Shown here: in pieces, positions 28,641-37,166 of the stretch | Position numbering within the stretch: position 1 is the stretch's first letter | How the letters are laid out: every line of letters begins with the position of its first letter | NCBI RefSeq assembly: GCF_963676935.1 | Contig: NZ_OY781470.1 | Span: 1,460,680 to 1,524,679 of the forward strand | From: Halarcobacter sp. | GTDB lineage: Bacteria; Campylobacterota; Campylobacteria; Campylobacterales; Arcobacteraceae | Reading direction: 5' to 3' | Length of the DNA stretch: 64,000 nt | Program-made: the position numbers and the translations under genes | Notes under the pieces: generated by a model | Databases searched by the model: none | The model's input: the letters and a program-made list of their open reading frames with translations, nothing else | What the model was told of the DNA's origin: nothing

Positions 28641-29195
28641 CTATGGATGCTTTATTTTTAATTTTGAATTTAGTAAAAAACCTATGATAATCATAAATAT
28701 TAAGACAACATTCTCATTTATAATTCCTGTAAGCCAAACAAGATAAACAACCCAAAGAAGTATAGCTCCTAAAGGAGTGGGAACACCAGTAAAATATTTT
28801 TCTACTGACCCTTCTTCGGCATTAATATTAAATTGAATTAATCTTCTTAATCCAGAAATTACATAATAAATAAAAGCAAAGGCAACTAAAGGAGTAAAAA
28901 GCATCATCTCTTTTCCATCAATTACTGCAAAAAATATAAACATAGTTGGAACAATAACAAATGATAAAAAGTCTGCAAAAGAATCTAACTGAATCCCAAA
29001 CTCAGTTGATAAGTTATACTTTCTCGCTATTTTTCCATCTACAATATCAAATCCTCCCGCAAGCCATGCAAATAATGCACTTGCTAAAAAATTTTCATGT
29101 GTTAAATAATATATTGCCATCATTCCTGCTGCAATATTAAAAAATGTAGCCAAATTAGCTAAATTAAAGTGACTACTTTTATCAAATAAAAACAT
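28641..29195 (-). CDS. pssA: CDP-diacylglycerol-serine O-phosphatidyltransferase
   Basis: The 184-residue membrane protein has the CDP-alcohol phosphatidyltransferase motif DGxxARxxxxxxxxGxxxDxxxD, read as DGKIARKYNLSTEFGIQLDS, near residue 48, and five to six hydrophobic segments. PssA makes phosphatidylserine from CDP-diacylglycerol and serine, the precursor of phosphatidylethanolamine. The protein is shorter than common PssA (about 230-250). A GGDEF gene ends 1 base before its start. Phosphatidylglycerophosphate synthase is the main alternative. Confidence 0.75.
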   Translation of the reverse strand: MFLFDKSSHFNLANLATFFNIAAGMMAIYYLTHENFLASALFAWLAGGFDIVDGKIARKYNLSTEFGIQLDSFADFLSFVIVPTMFIFFAVIDGKEMMLFTPLVAFAFIYYVISGLRRLIQFNINAEEGSVEKYFTGVPTPLGAILLWVVYLVWLTGIINENVVLIFMIIIGFLLNSKLKIKHP

Positions 29196-30311
29196 CTATT
29201 TTACCTCTTCATTATAAATTCTATATTGATTTCTTCCATTCTCTTTTGATCGATAAAGAGACTCATCAGCCATTTTATACAGCTTATTGCATGAGATGTA
29301 AGAATTAGCTTCATATATTACTGCTCCAATAGAAATAGTAACTACATTTGAGATTTTACTATTTTTATGCTCAATATTTAATGATTCTATATTTTTATTT
29401 ACATCTGCTAAACAATCTTTTAAAATATCTTCATCAATATCAAACAGTATTACACCAAACTCTTCTCCACCTAATCTAAAAACATATTCATACTCTCTAT
29501 TAAAATAGTTCTTAAGAGTACTAGCTACACTTTTTAAGGTTAAATCTCCCATATCATGGCCATAAGTATCATTGTATTGCTTAAAAAAATCTATATCTAA
29601 AATCACAAAAGCACTTTTCCAATTGTTTGCATTGGAAATAAAGGGCATATTATCAAAAATTTTATCAAAATATTTTCTATTGTATAATTTTGTCATGCCA
29701 TCTGTTATAGATTCTAATTTATATTTTTTAGTAAGAATTTTCAGTTGATTATCTTTTTTTATAATTGAATAAATAATAAAAGCTATAAAAAGGAAAGAGA
29801 TAACAACAAGAATTATCATATTATAAAAAAGATAATCTTTCATAGATGAGTATTCAGCTAAAAACTCTCTTCTTTTCTTATAAGCAACTTTTTTTTCATG
29901 TTCTTTTAAAAAATTGATTTTCTCTATCATTAAATTATATGTAGAAAACTTAGCTTTAAAAGTCAGTGAATTTAATATATCTTTGTTAATTTTATCTACT
30001 ACTTTTCTTTCTTCGTCAGCTTTGTATGAATTATTATAATAATCCCATTCTTTTTTTATTTTTTTAAAATAAGGAGTTCTATTACACTTTTTATGAGTTT
30101 TCATACAAACAATTAAATCAGAAAATAAGTCATCTAAAGTATGCAATTTTAAAACAGGAATATAATTACCAAAATATATATAATCTATTCGTTTTTTTAA
30201 CTTATCAATTTGAGAATTAAACATAAAAGCTGATGTAAATAATGATAAAAGGATAATTACAATTAGTACACCTAATTTAAAACTTAAACTTTTGTAGAAC
30301 TCTTTTTTCAT
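29196..30311 (-). CDS. Membrane-bound GGDEF diguanylate cyclase
   Basis: The 371-residue protein has an N-terminal membrane segment (about 10-30), a roughly 120-residue periplasmic part with a CNRTPYF segment, a second membrane segment (about 160-183) and a GGDEF domain. The active motif is RLGGEEF and the DxxD-like turn before it is ILDIDFFKQYND. It should make cyclic di-GMP. The inhibitory RxxD site is replaced by REYE, so product feedback may be weak. The substrate of the sensor part is unknown. Confidence 0.9.
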   Translation of the reverse strand: MKKEFYKSLSFKLGVLIVIILLSLFTSAFMFNSQIDKLKKRIDYIYFGNYIPVLKLHTLDDLFSDLIVCMKTHKKCNRTPYFKKIKKEWDYYNNSYKADEERKVVDKINKDILNSLTFKAKFSTYNLMIEKINFLKEHEKKVAYKKRREFLAEYSSMKDYLFYNMIILVVISFLFIAFIIYSIIKKDNQLKILTKKYKLESITDGMTKLYNRKYFDKIFDNMPFISNANNWKSAFVILDIDFFKQYNDTYGHDMGDLTLKSVASTLKNYFNREYEYVFRLGGEEFGVILFDIDEDILKDCLADVNKNIESLNIEHKNSKISNVVTISIGAVIYEANSYISCNKLYKMADESLYRSKENGRNQYRIYNEEVK

Positions 30312-30384
30312 GGATGTTATTATAGCTAAAAAACTAATAAATTTTATTATGAATAGCTTAACCTATGATAAATTTTAGTTTAGA

Positions 30385-30390
30385 TATAAT
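30385..30390 (+). promoter_or_regulatory. Promoter -10 of the second SulP gene
   Basis: TATAAT in the 106-base divergent gap between the GGDEF gene and the SulP gene; 28 bases before the TTG start. Consistent with the strong -10 and weak -35 of this phylum. Confidence 0.5.
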
Positions 30391-30417
30391 CGCGACTTTA
30401 TAATATAAGGAATAGTT

Positions 30418-31962
30418 TTGTTAAATATTAAAAATACATTTATTGGAAAATCAATAAAAAGTGATGTACTTTCAGGAATAGTTGTAGCAGTTGCACTAGT
30501 ACCTGAAGCAATTGCATTTTCTATAATCGCTGGAGTTTCACCACTAGTTGGACTTTATACTGCTTTTATACTAGGTTTAATAACTGCATTAATTGGTGGT
30601 AAAGCTGGTATGATTAGTGGAGCAACAGGGGCAATTGCTGTTGTTTTAGTTGGACTTGGTGTAGATGTAAAACAATCTTTAAGTCCTGAAATGCTGTCTC
30701 AATTAACACAAAATGGTGAGCTTGCAAACTACATATTACAATATATTTTATTAGCTACTATTCTTGCAGGTATTATTCAAATAACTATTGGGGCATTTAG
30801 ACTAGGTAAATTAATCAGATTAGTTCCACAACCAGCAATGTATGGTTTTGTAAATGGTCTTGCAATTGTTATTGCAATGGCACAATTCCCACTTTTTAAA
30901 GGTGAAAACTGGGTTATGTATGCTTTAGTATTAGCAACAATGATTATTGTTAAGTTTTTTCCGAAAATAACCACATCAATCCCTTCTGGACTGATTGCAA
31001 TTATTGTTATATCAGCTGTGGTAATTGGATTTGATTTAGATACCAAAAGAGTTGGAGACTTAGCTGATATTTCAGGGAACCTTCCAAGTTTTGGAATTCC
31101 AACATTACATTTAGATTTAGAATCTATTTTAATAGTATTACCTTATGCTGTTTTAGTTTCACTTGTAGGTCTTATTGAATCTTTACTTACACTATCTGTT
31201 TTAGATGAGATGGGAGGAAGAAGAGGTAGTGGAAACCAAGAATGTATTGCTCAAGGAACTGGAAATATTGTATGTGGTTTCTTTGGAGGAATGGCAGGTT
31301 GTGCTATGATTGGACAATCAATAATCAATTTCTCAAATGGTGGTTGGGGAAGACTATCAGGTGTAACAGCAGCTATATTACTAATCTCATTTGTAGTCTC
31401 TTTATCTTCTTATATTGCATTAATTCCTGTTGCTGTTTTAGTTGGTATCATGTTTATGGTTGCAATTGGTACTTTTGAATGGGAAAGTGGAAATAGAATA
31501 AGATATATGCCAAACTCTGATAAATTTGTATTGGTTGCAGTTACAGTTATAACAATTTTTGCTGACTTAGCTATTGCTGTTATTACAGGTATAATTATTT
31601 CTGCTTTAGTATTTGCTTGGAAACATTCAAAAGTTAGAAGTAGAACAAAAAGAGAAAATGAAAATACAAAAGTTTATCAATTTGATGGTCCACTATTTTT
31701 TGGTTCAACAACATCATTCTTTGAACTATTTGATATTAAACATGACCCAGAAAATATTGTATTAGACTTTAGAGATGCAAGAGTTATGGATATTTCAGGG
31801 GTTGAAGCTATTGATACAATAACAAAAAAATATGCCCAAGCAGGTAAGAAGTTGGTAATTAGATACTTAAGTGAAGATTGTAAAAAAATACTTAAGGATG
31901 CAGGTCCATTTTGTACTTATGAAGAGGATGATCCTCGATATAAAGTAGCAATTGACTATTAA
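30418..31962 (+). CDS. SulP family anion transporter with STAS domain
   Basis: The 514-residue protein has about 10 membrane segments (13-400), the SulP motifs ISGATGAIAVVL and GGMAGCAMIGQSIIN, and a C-terminal STAS domain (about 420-505; NIVLDFRDARVMDISGVEAI). It may carry sulfate, bicarbonate or another anion. It starts with TTG (30418-30420), preceded by AAGGA. It differs from the SulP at 8065-9651 in having no close similarity beyond the family motifs, so the two probably serve different substrates. Confidence 0.9.
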   Translation: MLNIKNTFIGKSIKSDVLSGIVVAVALVPEAIAFSIIAGVSPLVGLYTAFILGLITALIGGKAGMISGATGAIAVVLVGLGVDVKQSLSPEMLSQLTQNGELANYILQYILLATILAGIIQITIGAFRLGKLIRLVPQPAMYGFVNGLAIVIAMAQFPLFKGENWVMYALVLATMIIVKFFPKITTSIPSGLIAIIVISAVVIGFDLDTKRVGDLADISGNLPSFGIPTLHLDLESILIVLPYAVLVSLVGLIESLLTLSVLDEMGGRRGSGNQECIAQGTGNIVCGFFGGMAGCAMIGQSIINFSNGGWGRLSGVTAAILLISFVVSLSSYIALIPVAVLVGIMFMVAIGTFEWESGNRIRYMPNSDKFVLVAVTVITIFADLAIAVITGIIISALVFAWKHSKVRSRTKRENENTKVYQFDGPLFFGSTTSFFELFDIKHDPENIVLDFRDARVMDISGVEAIDTITKKYAQAGKKLVIRYLSEDCKKILKDAGPFCTYEEDDPRYKVAIDY

Positions 31963-32017
31963 TACTTTTCTTTACTTTTGCTTTAAAAGATGATAAAATT
32001 ATCAAAAGGTTAAAAGA

Positions 32018-32509
32018 ATGGAAGTATTAAATACAACTCAATCAGCATCATCAATATATATGCAACTTGCTCAAAAAAGAGCAGAATTAGCAAGTATTGA
32101 GAAAAAAGATGTTGAGAAATCAACTCTTGATTCTTATGATAAAACTTCTTCTTCATCAAAATATGATGAAAAAGATTACGAAAGAGTTGTTAGTAAATTT
32201 AAAAAACTAGATTCTGAAACTAAAATTCATGAACAGTTGCATGCTTCTAAGGTTACAACTACTACTCCAATTAATTATAATTATCAAGTAGGACCTGATG
32301 GAAAACTTTATGCTACAGGTGGTTCAGTAAGATTTGATACTTCGATACCTAAAGATGAAGCAAGTGCTAATTTAAAATTGCAACAACTTCAAGATGCAGC
32401 AAGTGCTCCAAATGAATTAAGTGGTGCTGATGCCCAAATAGCAAGAGTGGCAAACCTAAATAGACTTCTTTTACAAAGTCAAGAACAAGGAGTTGAAAAT
32501 GACAGTTAA
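32018..32509 (+). CDS. SprA-related HExxH protein
   Basis: The 163-residue protein has an HExxH motif (HEQLH, near residue 71) preceded by a helical, charged N-terminal third. It is followed by YNYQVGPDGKLYATGGSVRFDTS, a pattern I associate with the SprA-related family (PF12118). The HExxH pair suggests a zinc-binding, possibly peptidase, site. There is no signal peptide or membrane segment. It is first of three tightly linked genes: a 79-residue protein overlaps it by 11 bases and trxC follows 1 base later. Substrate unknown. Confidence 0.65.
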   Translation: MEVLNTTQSASSIYMQLAQKRAELASIEKKDVEKSTLDSYDKTSSSSKYDEKDYERVVSKFKKLDSETKIHEQLHASKVTTTTPINYNYQVGPDGKLYATGGSVRFDTSIPKDEASANLKLQQLQDAASAPNELSGADAQIARVANLNRLLLQSQEQGVENDS

Positions 32510-32738
32510 TAATAACTTATCAAGTATGCTTTCTATACAAATGGAAGTTAATCAAATGGCTCAAAATATTGCACAAGTTGCAAATGCAGTTGGAGACCCT
32601 GTTTTTCAAGAAGCAGCAGGTGATATTATTGATTCACTTGTACAACAAACTCCAGCAACAATTGCATATAGTGCAAATGCTCAAGGAGTTGTAACTCAAC
32701 AAGCAGTAATGGATACAATTTTAGATATAAAGGCTTAA
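32499..32738 (+). CDS. Small hypothetical protein between an HExxH gene and trxC
   Basis: A 79-residue protein with an even, helical, non-membrane composition and repeated Gln/Asn/Ala (MAQNIAQVANAVGDP). I start at ATG 32499, because AGGAG lies 6 bases ahead and an upstream TTG (32493) is less likely. It overlaps the preceding gene by 11 bases and ends just before trxC, so it is expressed with both. I know no family for it with confidence; it has the size and composition of a small motility-related protein, but that is a guess. Confidence 0.55.
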   Translation: MTVNNNLSSMLSIQMEVNQMAQNIAQVANAVGDPVFQEAAGDIIDSLVQQTPATIAYSANAQGVVTQQAVMDTILDIKA

Positions 32739-32739
32739 T

Positions 32740-33171
32740 ATGTCAAAACTAAACGTAGTATGTCCTCATTGTTTAAAAATTAATTCAATTCCAAAAAAAG
32801 ATACATATAAAGTTGCGAACTGTGGTAATTGCAAGAACTCTTTATTAGATACAACACCTATTGAAGTTGATAACACAACTTTTGATCATGTTATTGTAAA
32901 TTCAGATATACCTGTAATAGTTGACTTTTGGGCACCTTGGTGTGGACCTTGTAAAATGATGGCACCAATTTTTAATGAGGTAGCTCAAAAATATCCTTTA
33001 AAAGCATTATTTATAAAAGTTAATACAGAAGAGCAACAAGAGTTAGGTGCTAAATATGGTATTCGATCAATACCTACATTAATTATTTATAAAGAAAGCA
33101 AAGAAGTTAAAAGAGTTAGTGGAGCACTTGACCCACTAAGATTATCTGAATTAGTTAATTCAAATTTATAA
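32740..33171 (+). CDS. trxC: Thioredoxin 2 (zinc-ribbon type)
   Basis: The 143-residue protein has an N-terminal zinc-ribbon with two CxxC pairs (CPHCLK and CGNCKN, residues 7-30) and a thioredoxin domain with WCGPCKMM (near residue 62). This layout is that of TrxC, which reduces protein disulfides and is tied to oxidative stress. It closes the three-gene unit starting at 32018. A bidirectional terminator follows. Confidence 0.93.
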   Translation: MSKLNVVCPHCLKINSIPKKDTYKVANCGNCKNSLLDTTPIEVDNTTFDHVIVNSDIPVIVDFWAPWCGPCKMMAPIFNEVAQKYPLKALFIKVNTEEQQELGAKYGIRSIPTLIIYKESKEVKRVSGALDPLRLSELVNSNL

Positions 33172-33203
33172 AAAGTAGCTTTTAAAATCTATAAGCTACT
33201 TTT
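33171..33203. terminator. Bidirectional terminator between trxC and the PagL-like gene
   Basis: A perfect 11-base stem (AAAAGTAGCTT at 33171-33181, AAGCTACTTTT at 33193-33203) encloses an 11-base loop. T-runs fall on the 3' side in both directions. It overlaps the last codons of the PagL-like gene and the stop of trxC, which converge here. Confidence 0.85.
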
Positions 33204-33658
33204 AATCCAACAAAATCTAAACCTGAATTATCATCATCAAGATTTGCATTTGAATAATGATTGTATTTTAATGTAGCATCAAAATTATCATTAAATCTAT
33301 ATCCAAAACCTATACTTTCTTTAAATTGAAAATTCATACCAAACTGTTTATGGTCTAAATGTTCTTTACTAAAATAAGCAACACCTAATCCTGCTTCAAA
33401 ATATAAATTTTCAGTAATGTCAATTGTAGCTAATGGCTGTGTACTAATAATAGCCATACTATCATTTTTACCATCTACATATTCTGTTGTAACTTCTAAG
33501 CTTAGATCTGCGATATCAAAAAGCTTGTAATCAAAATCTTTAAATAAAGATAAACCATAAACATCAATGCTGTCTTTATATCCATATTCTAATGAGATTC
33601 TATCAAAAGAACATGCATAGCTAACTAACATAACAAGAATAAGAACAATCTTCTTCAT
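33182..33658 (-). CDS. PagL-like lipid A 3-O-deacylase
   Basis: The protein (158 residues from ATG 33656-33658, with GGAG ahead) has a signal peptide (KKIVLILVMLVSYACS) and an eight-strand barrel pattern. Its C-terminal strands (LKYNHYSNANL.., then SGLDFVGLKVAYRF) carry the HxSNA signature of PagL and end in the Phe typical of outer-membrane proteins. PagL removes the 3-O acyl chain from lipid A, with the His and Ser of this motif at the active site. It is small, as in the family (about 170). An acyloxyacyl hydrolase is the name for the wider group. Confidence 0.75.
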   Translation of the reverse strand: MKKIVLILVMLVSYACSFDRISLEYGYKDSIDVYGLSLFKDFDYKLFDIADLSLEVTTEYVDGKNDSMAIISTQPLATIDITENLYFEAGLGVAYFSKEHLDHKQFGMNFQFKESIGFGYRFNDNFDATLKYNHYSNANLDDDNSGLDFVGLKVAYRF

Positions 33659-33752
33659 CCAACTCTCCATGTGTGTGTAGTGCTAAATAATATCAATAAT
33701 ATTATTAATATTTAGTAAAAAAGAACATTATCTATACATTAAATTGTATTTT

Positions 33753-34256
33753 TTATTTACTTTTGTTACATTTCTTTAAAAAACTATAAAGCTCATTTAT
33801 TTGAAATTCATTAAATACTAAAATGCCATTTTCTAACAGTAATTTTGCAGTTAACCCTTCTCCTTCTACAAGCTTGCCAGAAAAAGTACCATCATATATT
33901 TTTTCATTTCCACAAGAGGGGGAATTAGATTTTAACAATACAACTTTTATATTTTCACTTAGACACAAATCAAGAGTATTTTTTGCTCCTAAAAGAAAAT
34001 TAACTGTAACATCTTCACCTTTTTCATTTTTTACCATAAAAGGCTTTTTTGCTGAAATTATTTCAGCTGGAGCCCTTGGTATAGAAAGTCCACCTGATAC
34101 TTCGGGACAAAAAGAGTATATTTCATTTTCACAAAGTATATCCATGAACTTTTCTTTTTCAGAAAAAGTAAAAGAATTAGTGTATGCTATTGCTGAATTA
34201 GCTCCATCATACCTTACATCTTCACCAAGAAGACAAGAAGAGATTAAAATTTTCAT
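33753..34256 (-). CDS. DUF523 family protein
   Basis: The 167-residue protein begins ILISSCLLGEDVRYDG, the signature of DUF523 (YbbK-like), and has a second conserved SNSPSCG motif near residue 110. The two cysteine sites (SSCLLG and SPSCG) suggest a metal or sulfur role. It lies 1 base downstream of a TtcA-like gene and is probably expressed with it. The biochemical function of the family is not known to me. Confidence 0.85.
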   Translation of the reverse strand: MKILISSCLLGEDVRYDGANSAIAYTNSFTFSEKEKFMDILCENEIYSFCPEVSGGLSIPRAPAEIISAKKPFMVKNEKGEDVTVNFLLGAKNTLDLCLSENIKVVLLKSNSPSCGNEKIYDGTFSGKLVEGEGLTAKLLLENGILVFNEFQINELYSFLKKCNKSK

Positions 34257-34257
34257 A

Positions 34258-35016
34258 CTAATCTCTATCTAAAAATTCTTTTGTAAAAAAAGTAGATGTT
34301 TGTATATTATTAAATGCTGCTTTCATTGAGATAAACATTTGAGGATTATCTTCTTCCATTTTTGCTAAAAGTTCTTTAGTTTTTTCCCTAGCATAAGGCA
34401 TTTTTATATCAAACCTCATTGCAGGACAGGCTTCATCTCCAATTACATTAATCTCATTACTTTGAGCAAAAGCACGAAGTTGTCTCTCTCTACAAAAAAT
34501 CAATGGTCTAATTACTTCTAAACCATTTTCAGCTTTGTATATTGGTGGCATAGATCTTAATGCTCCATTATAAAGAAAGTTCATAAAAAATGATTCCATT
34601 GCATCATCTAAATGATGACCTAATGCCAATTTATTATAACCTTGTTCTTGTGCTGTTGAGTAAAGGTATCCTCTTCTCATTCTTGAAAAGAAAGAACAAA
34701 AAGATGAATTCTTTCTAATTTTTTCTCCTGCTAATTCAAAAATTTCAGTATCAACAATTTCATGTTCAATACCATGTTCCTCACAATGTTTTGCAAGAAA
34801 TTCTACTTGTTCACCCATTCCATAAGTTACCGTAACAGCTTTAAATTCAAAATTAAAAGGTGCAACTCTTTTTAAATGGTTTAATGCATGAATTAAAGTT
34901 GTAGAGTCTTTTCCACCAGAAAATCCTACTAAAACCCTATCGCCTTCTTTTATTAATTCATATTCAGCATTTGTTTTACCAACTAATTTGGATATTTTTT
35001 TACTTAATTCTACCAA
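34258..35016 (-). CDS. TtcA-like tRNA 2-thiolation enzyme
   Basis: TtcA makes 2-thiocytidine in tRNA using a PP-loop ATPase site and an Fe-S cluster. The protein has the PP-loop SGGKDSTTL, the GHHLDDAMESFF motif and RRG in SRMRRG. The first cysteine pair of TtcA (CxxCSRxRRG) reads CSFFSRMRRG, so one cluster cysteine is lost, and the later PCxxC reads EACPAM, with a single cysteine. I start at TTG 35014-35016 (252 residues), preceded by AGGA; longer ORF versions are unlikely. The DUF523 gene follows 1 base later. Confidence 0.8.
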   Translation of the reverse strand: MVELSKKISKLVGKTNAEYELIKEGDRVLVGFSGGKDSTTLIHALNHLKRVAPFNFEFKAVTVTYGMGEQVEFLAKHCEEHGIEHEIVDTEIFELAGEKIRKNSSFCSFFSRMRRGYLYSTAQEQGYNKLALGHHLDDAMESFFMNFLYNGALRSMPPIYKAENGLEVIRPLIFCRERQLRAFAQSNEINVIGDEACPAMRFDIKMPYAREKTKELLAKMEEDNPQMFISMKAAFNNIQTSTFFTKEFLDRD

Positions 35017-35205
35017 AACTATTTTTCCTATTATTATATATATTTTCGCGATTATATCATATTTTTTACATAGTTTCATTAAATATATTTTTCATTAAAA
35101 AAAGAAAATAATTAAATTTTAAAATAATTTTATAATTAAATTAACTAGCTTTTTAGATAATTTCTATATAATTGCAACTCACTAAATCTAAACAAAGAAT
35201 TATAT

Positions 35206-35394
35206 ATGACACAAGAAGAGATCAAAGAGTTTAAAAAAACAATTGAAAGAACTATTTTACCAATAGTTAAAAATATGCCCGAAGACCAAATAAAAGAGAT
35301 CATCGCACTTGTGGAAAGAGAACACCCAGAACTTCCAAAAGGTTATGGGTATATGCTTTATGAGCAAATTCTTATTATGAAATATAATAAATAA
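35206..35394 (+). CDS. Small hypothetical protein, 62 residues
   Basis: A highly charged helical protein (MTQEEIKEFKKTIERTILPI...). No signal peptide, membrane segment or known motif. It lies alone in a gap between the divergent ttcA-like gene and the convergent GntR gene, with a poor ribosome-binding site. Its regular amphipathic character argues for a real gene. I do not recognise the family. Confidence 0.5.
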   Translation: MTQEEIKEFKKTIERTILPIVKNMPEDQIKEIIALVEREHPELPKGYGYMLYEQILIMKYNK

Positions 35395-35396
35395 GT

Positions 35397-36038
35397 TTAA
35401 ATACCTATTTGATTTTTTACAATATCTACTAACTTATTAATAATTAAATCTGATGTCTCACAAGCTTTTTCTTCATTTGATTCTAAAATTGCATCTATTA
35501 ATTTCATATGAATTTTAGCTGAATCCTCTAAATCGTCGACACCTTTAAAATAATACCAAAACCTTCTACTTCTAATATGTAAAGGTGCTGTAGCATTTGC
35601 TGCAAATGAGTTTTTTGCTGATTCAAAAATAGCTTGATCTAAAAGTTTATCAACTCTTAAATATTTATTTACATCTTTTTCATCTACTGCAATTTGCATA
35701 TGTTTTTTAAAATCTAAAATCTTATTTTTTTCGAATGTTGTTGCATATTTTGTTGCTCTTGTTATTAAAAGTCTGTCTAAAACTCTTCTTGTTTCTAATA
35801 TTGATAATTGATTTGTCATATTAATATCAGATATTTGTACTCCACGTCTTGGAATAATTGTAATCAAAGATTCATTAGCTAGTTTTAATAATGCTTCTCT
35901 TAATGGTGTTCTACTTATATCAGATAAAGCCATAAGCTCTTTTTCTGAATATGTTTTTCCTGGTTCAAGTTTTAGTGTTACAAGTAACTCTTCTAAAATT
36001 TTATAAGCTTTTGATGATAAATTATTTTCTGACATCAT
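35397..36038 (-). CDS. GntR/FCD family transcriptional regulator
   Basis: The 213-residue protein has an N-terminal winged helix (LSDISRTPLREALLKLANESLI, with the R-x-P-x-REAL motif of GntR recognition helices) and a C-terminal all-helical FCD ligand domain. It is the 3'-most gene of the run of hydroxyproline-degradation genes (35.4-46.1 kb). The ligand is probably a hydroxyproline-pathway compound. Palindromes upstream of the first gene of the cluster (46111-46131; 46189-46200) are candidate operators. Confidence 0.88.
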   Translation of the reverse strand: MMSENNLSSKAYKILEELLVTLKLEPGKTYSEKELMALSDISRTPLREALLKLANESLITIIPRRGVQISDINMTNQLSILETRRVLDRLLITRATKYATTFEKNKILDFKKHMQIAVDEKDVNKYLRVDKLLDQAIFESAKNSFAANATAPLHIRSRRFWYYFKGVDDLEDSAKIHMKLIDAILESNEEKACETSDLIINKLVDIVKNQIGI

Positions 36039-36050
36039 TATTCCTTTATC

Positions 36051-36254
36051 TTAATTATGATTTAGCATATTAAGAACTATATTTCTCTTTTTGTAGAATG
36101 TTCCAGTAATTTTAAGTATTACTGCACTTAATTTTAAATATTTTACTTTTTCTTTAACTTTTACATCAATATTTATATTTTCATTTAAATAAATAATAAT
36201 CTTATCATAATTATCCTTATCTAGACTAAGCTTAATATAATCAACTATATTCAT
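36051..36254 (-). CDS. Small hypothetical protein, 67 residues
   Basis: Lys/Ile-rich, overall charged, no motif or membrane segment. It starts with ATG 36252-36254 inside the 3' end of the DMT transporter gene, a 14-base overlap with AAAGGAAAA ahead, so it may be co-translated. It lies between the transporter and the regulator of the hydroxyproline cluster. No family recognised. Confidence 0.45.
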   Translation of the reverse strand: MNIVDYIKLSLDKDNYDKIIIYLNENINIDVKVKEKVKYLKLSAVILKITGTFYKKRNIVLNMLNHN

Positions 36255-37131
36255 TGTTTTTCCTTTCTTTTGTCTGCTTTGAAATAAAAACTAAGAAAAT
36301 ACCAATAATAATAACCGTTCCAATAATAATAAATCTAAATGTTACTTGTTCGTTAAAAACAAAAATACTTAAAATAGATGTTAAAAGAGGAATAAGTAAT
36401 AAAAATGGTGATATAAAACTTATATCTTCTATTTTCAATAAATAAGCCCAAATACCATGACCTAAAATACTTCCTGCAATAACAACATAAAAAAATGAAT
36501 AATATGTCATATTGTTTTGAATATCACTTAAAACACTAAAGCTCTGATTATCATATAACATAAATAGATTCATCATAGGAATACCTAAAAATGATGTCCA
36601 TGCAATTATTGCTATACTTTTTACCTTTTTTATTTTCTTTACTAGAATAAAATAAAAACCCAAAAATAAAGCTGAAAAAATAGCTAATATAAATGCTTTT
36701 CTACTTTCTAATAAATTTGGATCGTATAATAAAAAAATTATTCCTACAAAAGATATAAAAAGACCAAAAATACGTAGTTTTGATGGAATATCTTTAAATA
36801 TAATCCAAGATAAAAGAATAGAAAAAGGGATAGAAAGTTGTATAAGTAATGATATACCCCCTAAACTTTTTGTACTTTGAATTGATAAAAAAAGTAAACC
36901 AAAATGTCCGGGAACAATTAATAATGTTGCAATAAATAAATATAAAAAGTCTTTTAAATTAGGTAATTTAAGCATAAAAGGAAAAAGAAGAATTGAAATT
37001 ACTATAAATCTTAGAGTTAAGGCCGTAAAAGGTTCAATCTCCATTAATAATATTGATATAAAAACAAAGTTTGCTGCCCAAAGTAAAATTACAAAAAGAA
37101 TTAGTGATAATACATATATTTTTTTATTCAT
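36241..37131 (-). CDS. DMT/EamA family transporter
   Basis: The 296-residue protein has ten predicted membrane segments in two EamA repeats, with the conserved Glu/Pro pattern (LLMEIEPFTALTLRF near residue 30; FISPFLLLIPLLTSI near 240). It is a small-molecule exporter or importer in the drug/metabolite superfamily; the substrate cannot be read. It is part of the hydroxyproline cluster, so it may export an intermediate or import an imino acid. 35 bases separate it from the ABC genes. Confidence 0.85.
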   Translation of the reverse strand: MNKKIYVLSLILFVILLWAANFVFISILLMEIEPFTALTLRFIVISILLFPFMLKLPNLKDFLYLFIATLLIVPGHFGLLFLSIQSTKSLGGISLLIQLSIPFSILLSWIIFKDIPSKLRIFGLFISFVGIIFLLYDPNLLESRKAFILAIFSALFLGFYFILVKKIKKVKSIAIIAWTSFLGIPMMNLFMLYDNQSFSVLSDIQNNMTYYSFFYVVIAGSILGHGIWAYLLKIEDISFISPFLLLIPLLTSILSIFVFNEQVTFRFIIIGTVIIIGIFLVFISKQTKERKNNEYS

Positions 37132-37166
37132 TATAATCCTTTATCCACTAACTCTTATTTATAAAT

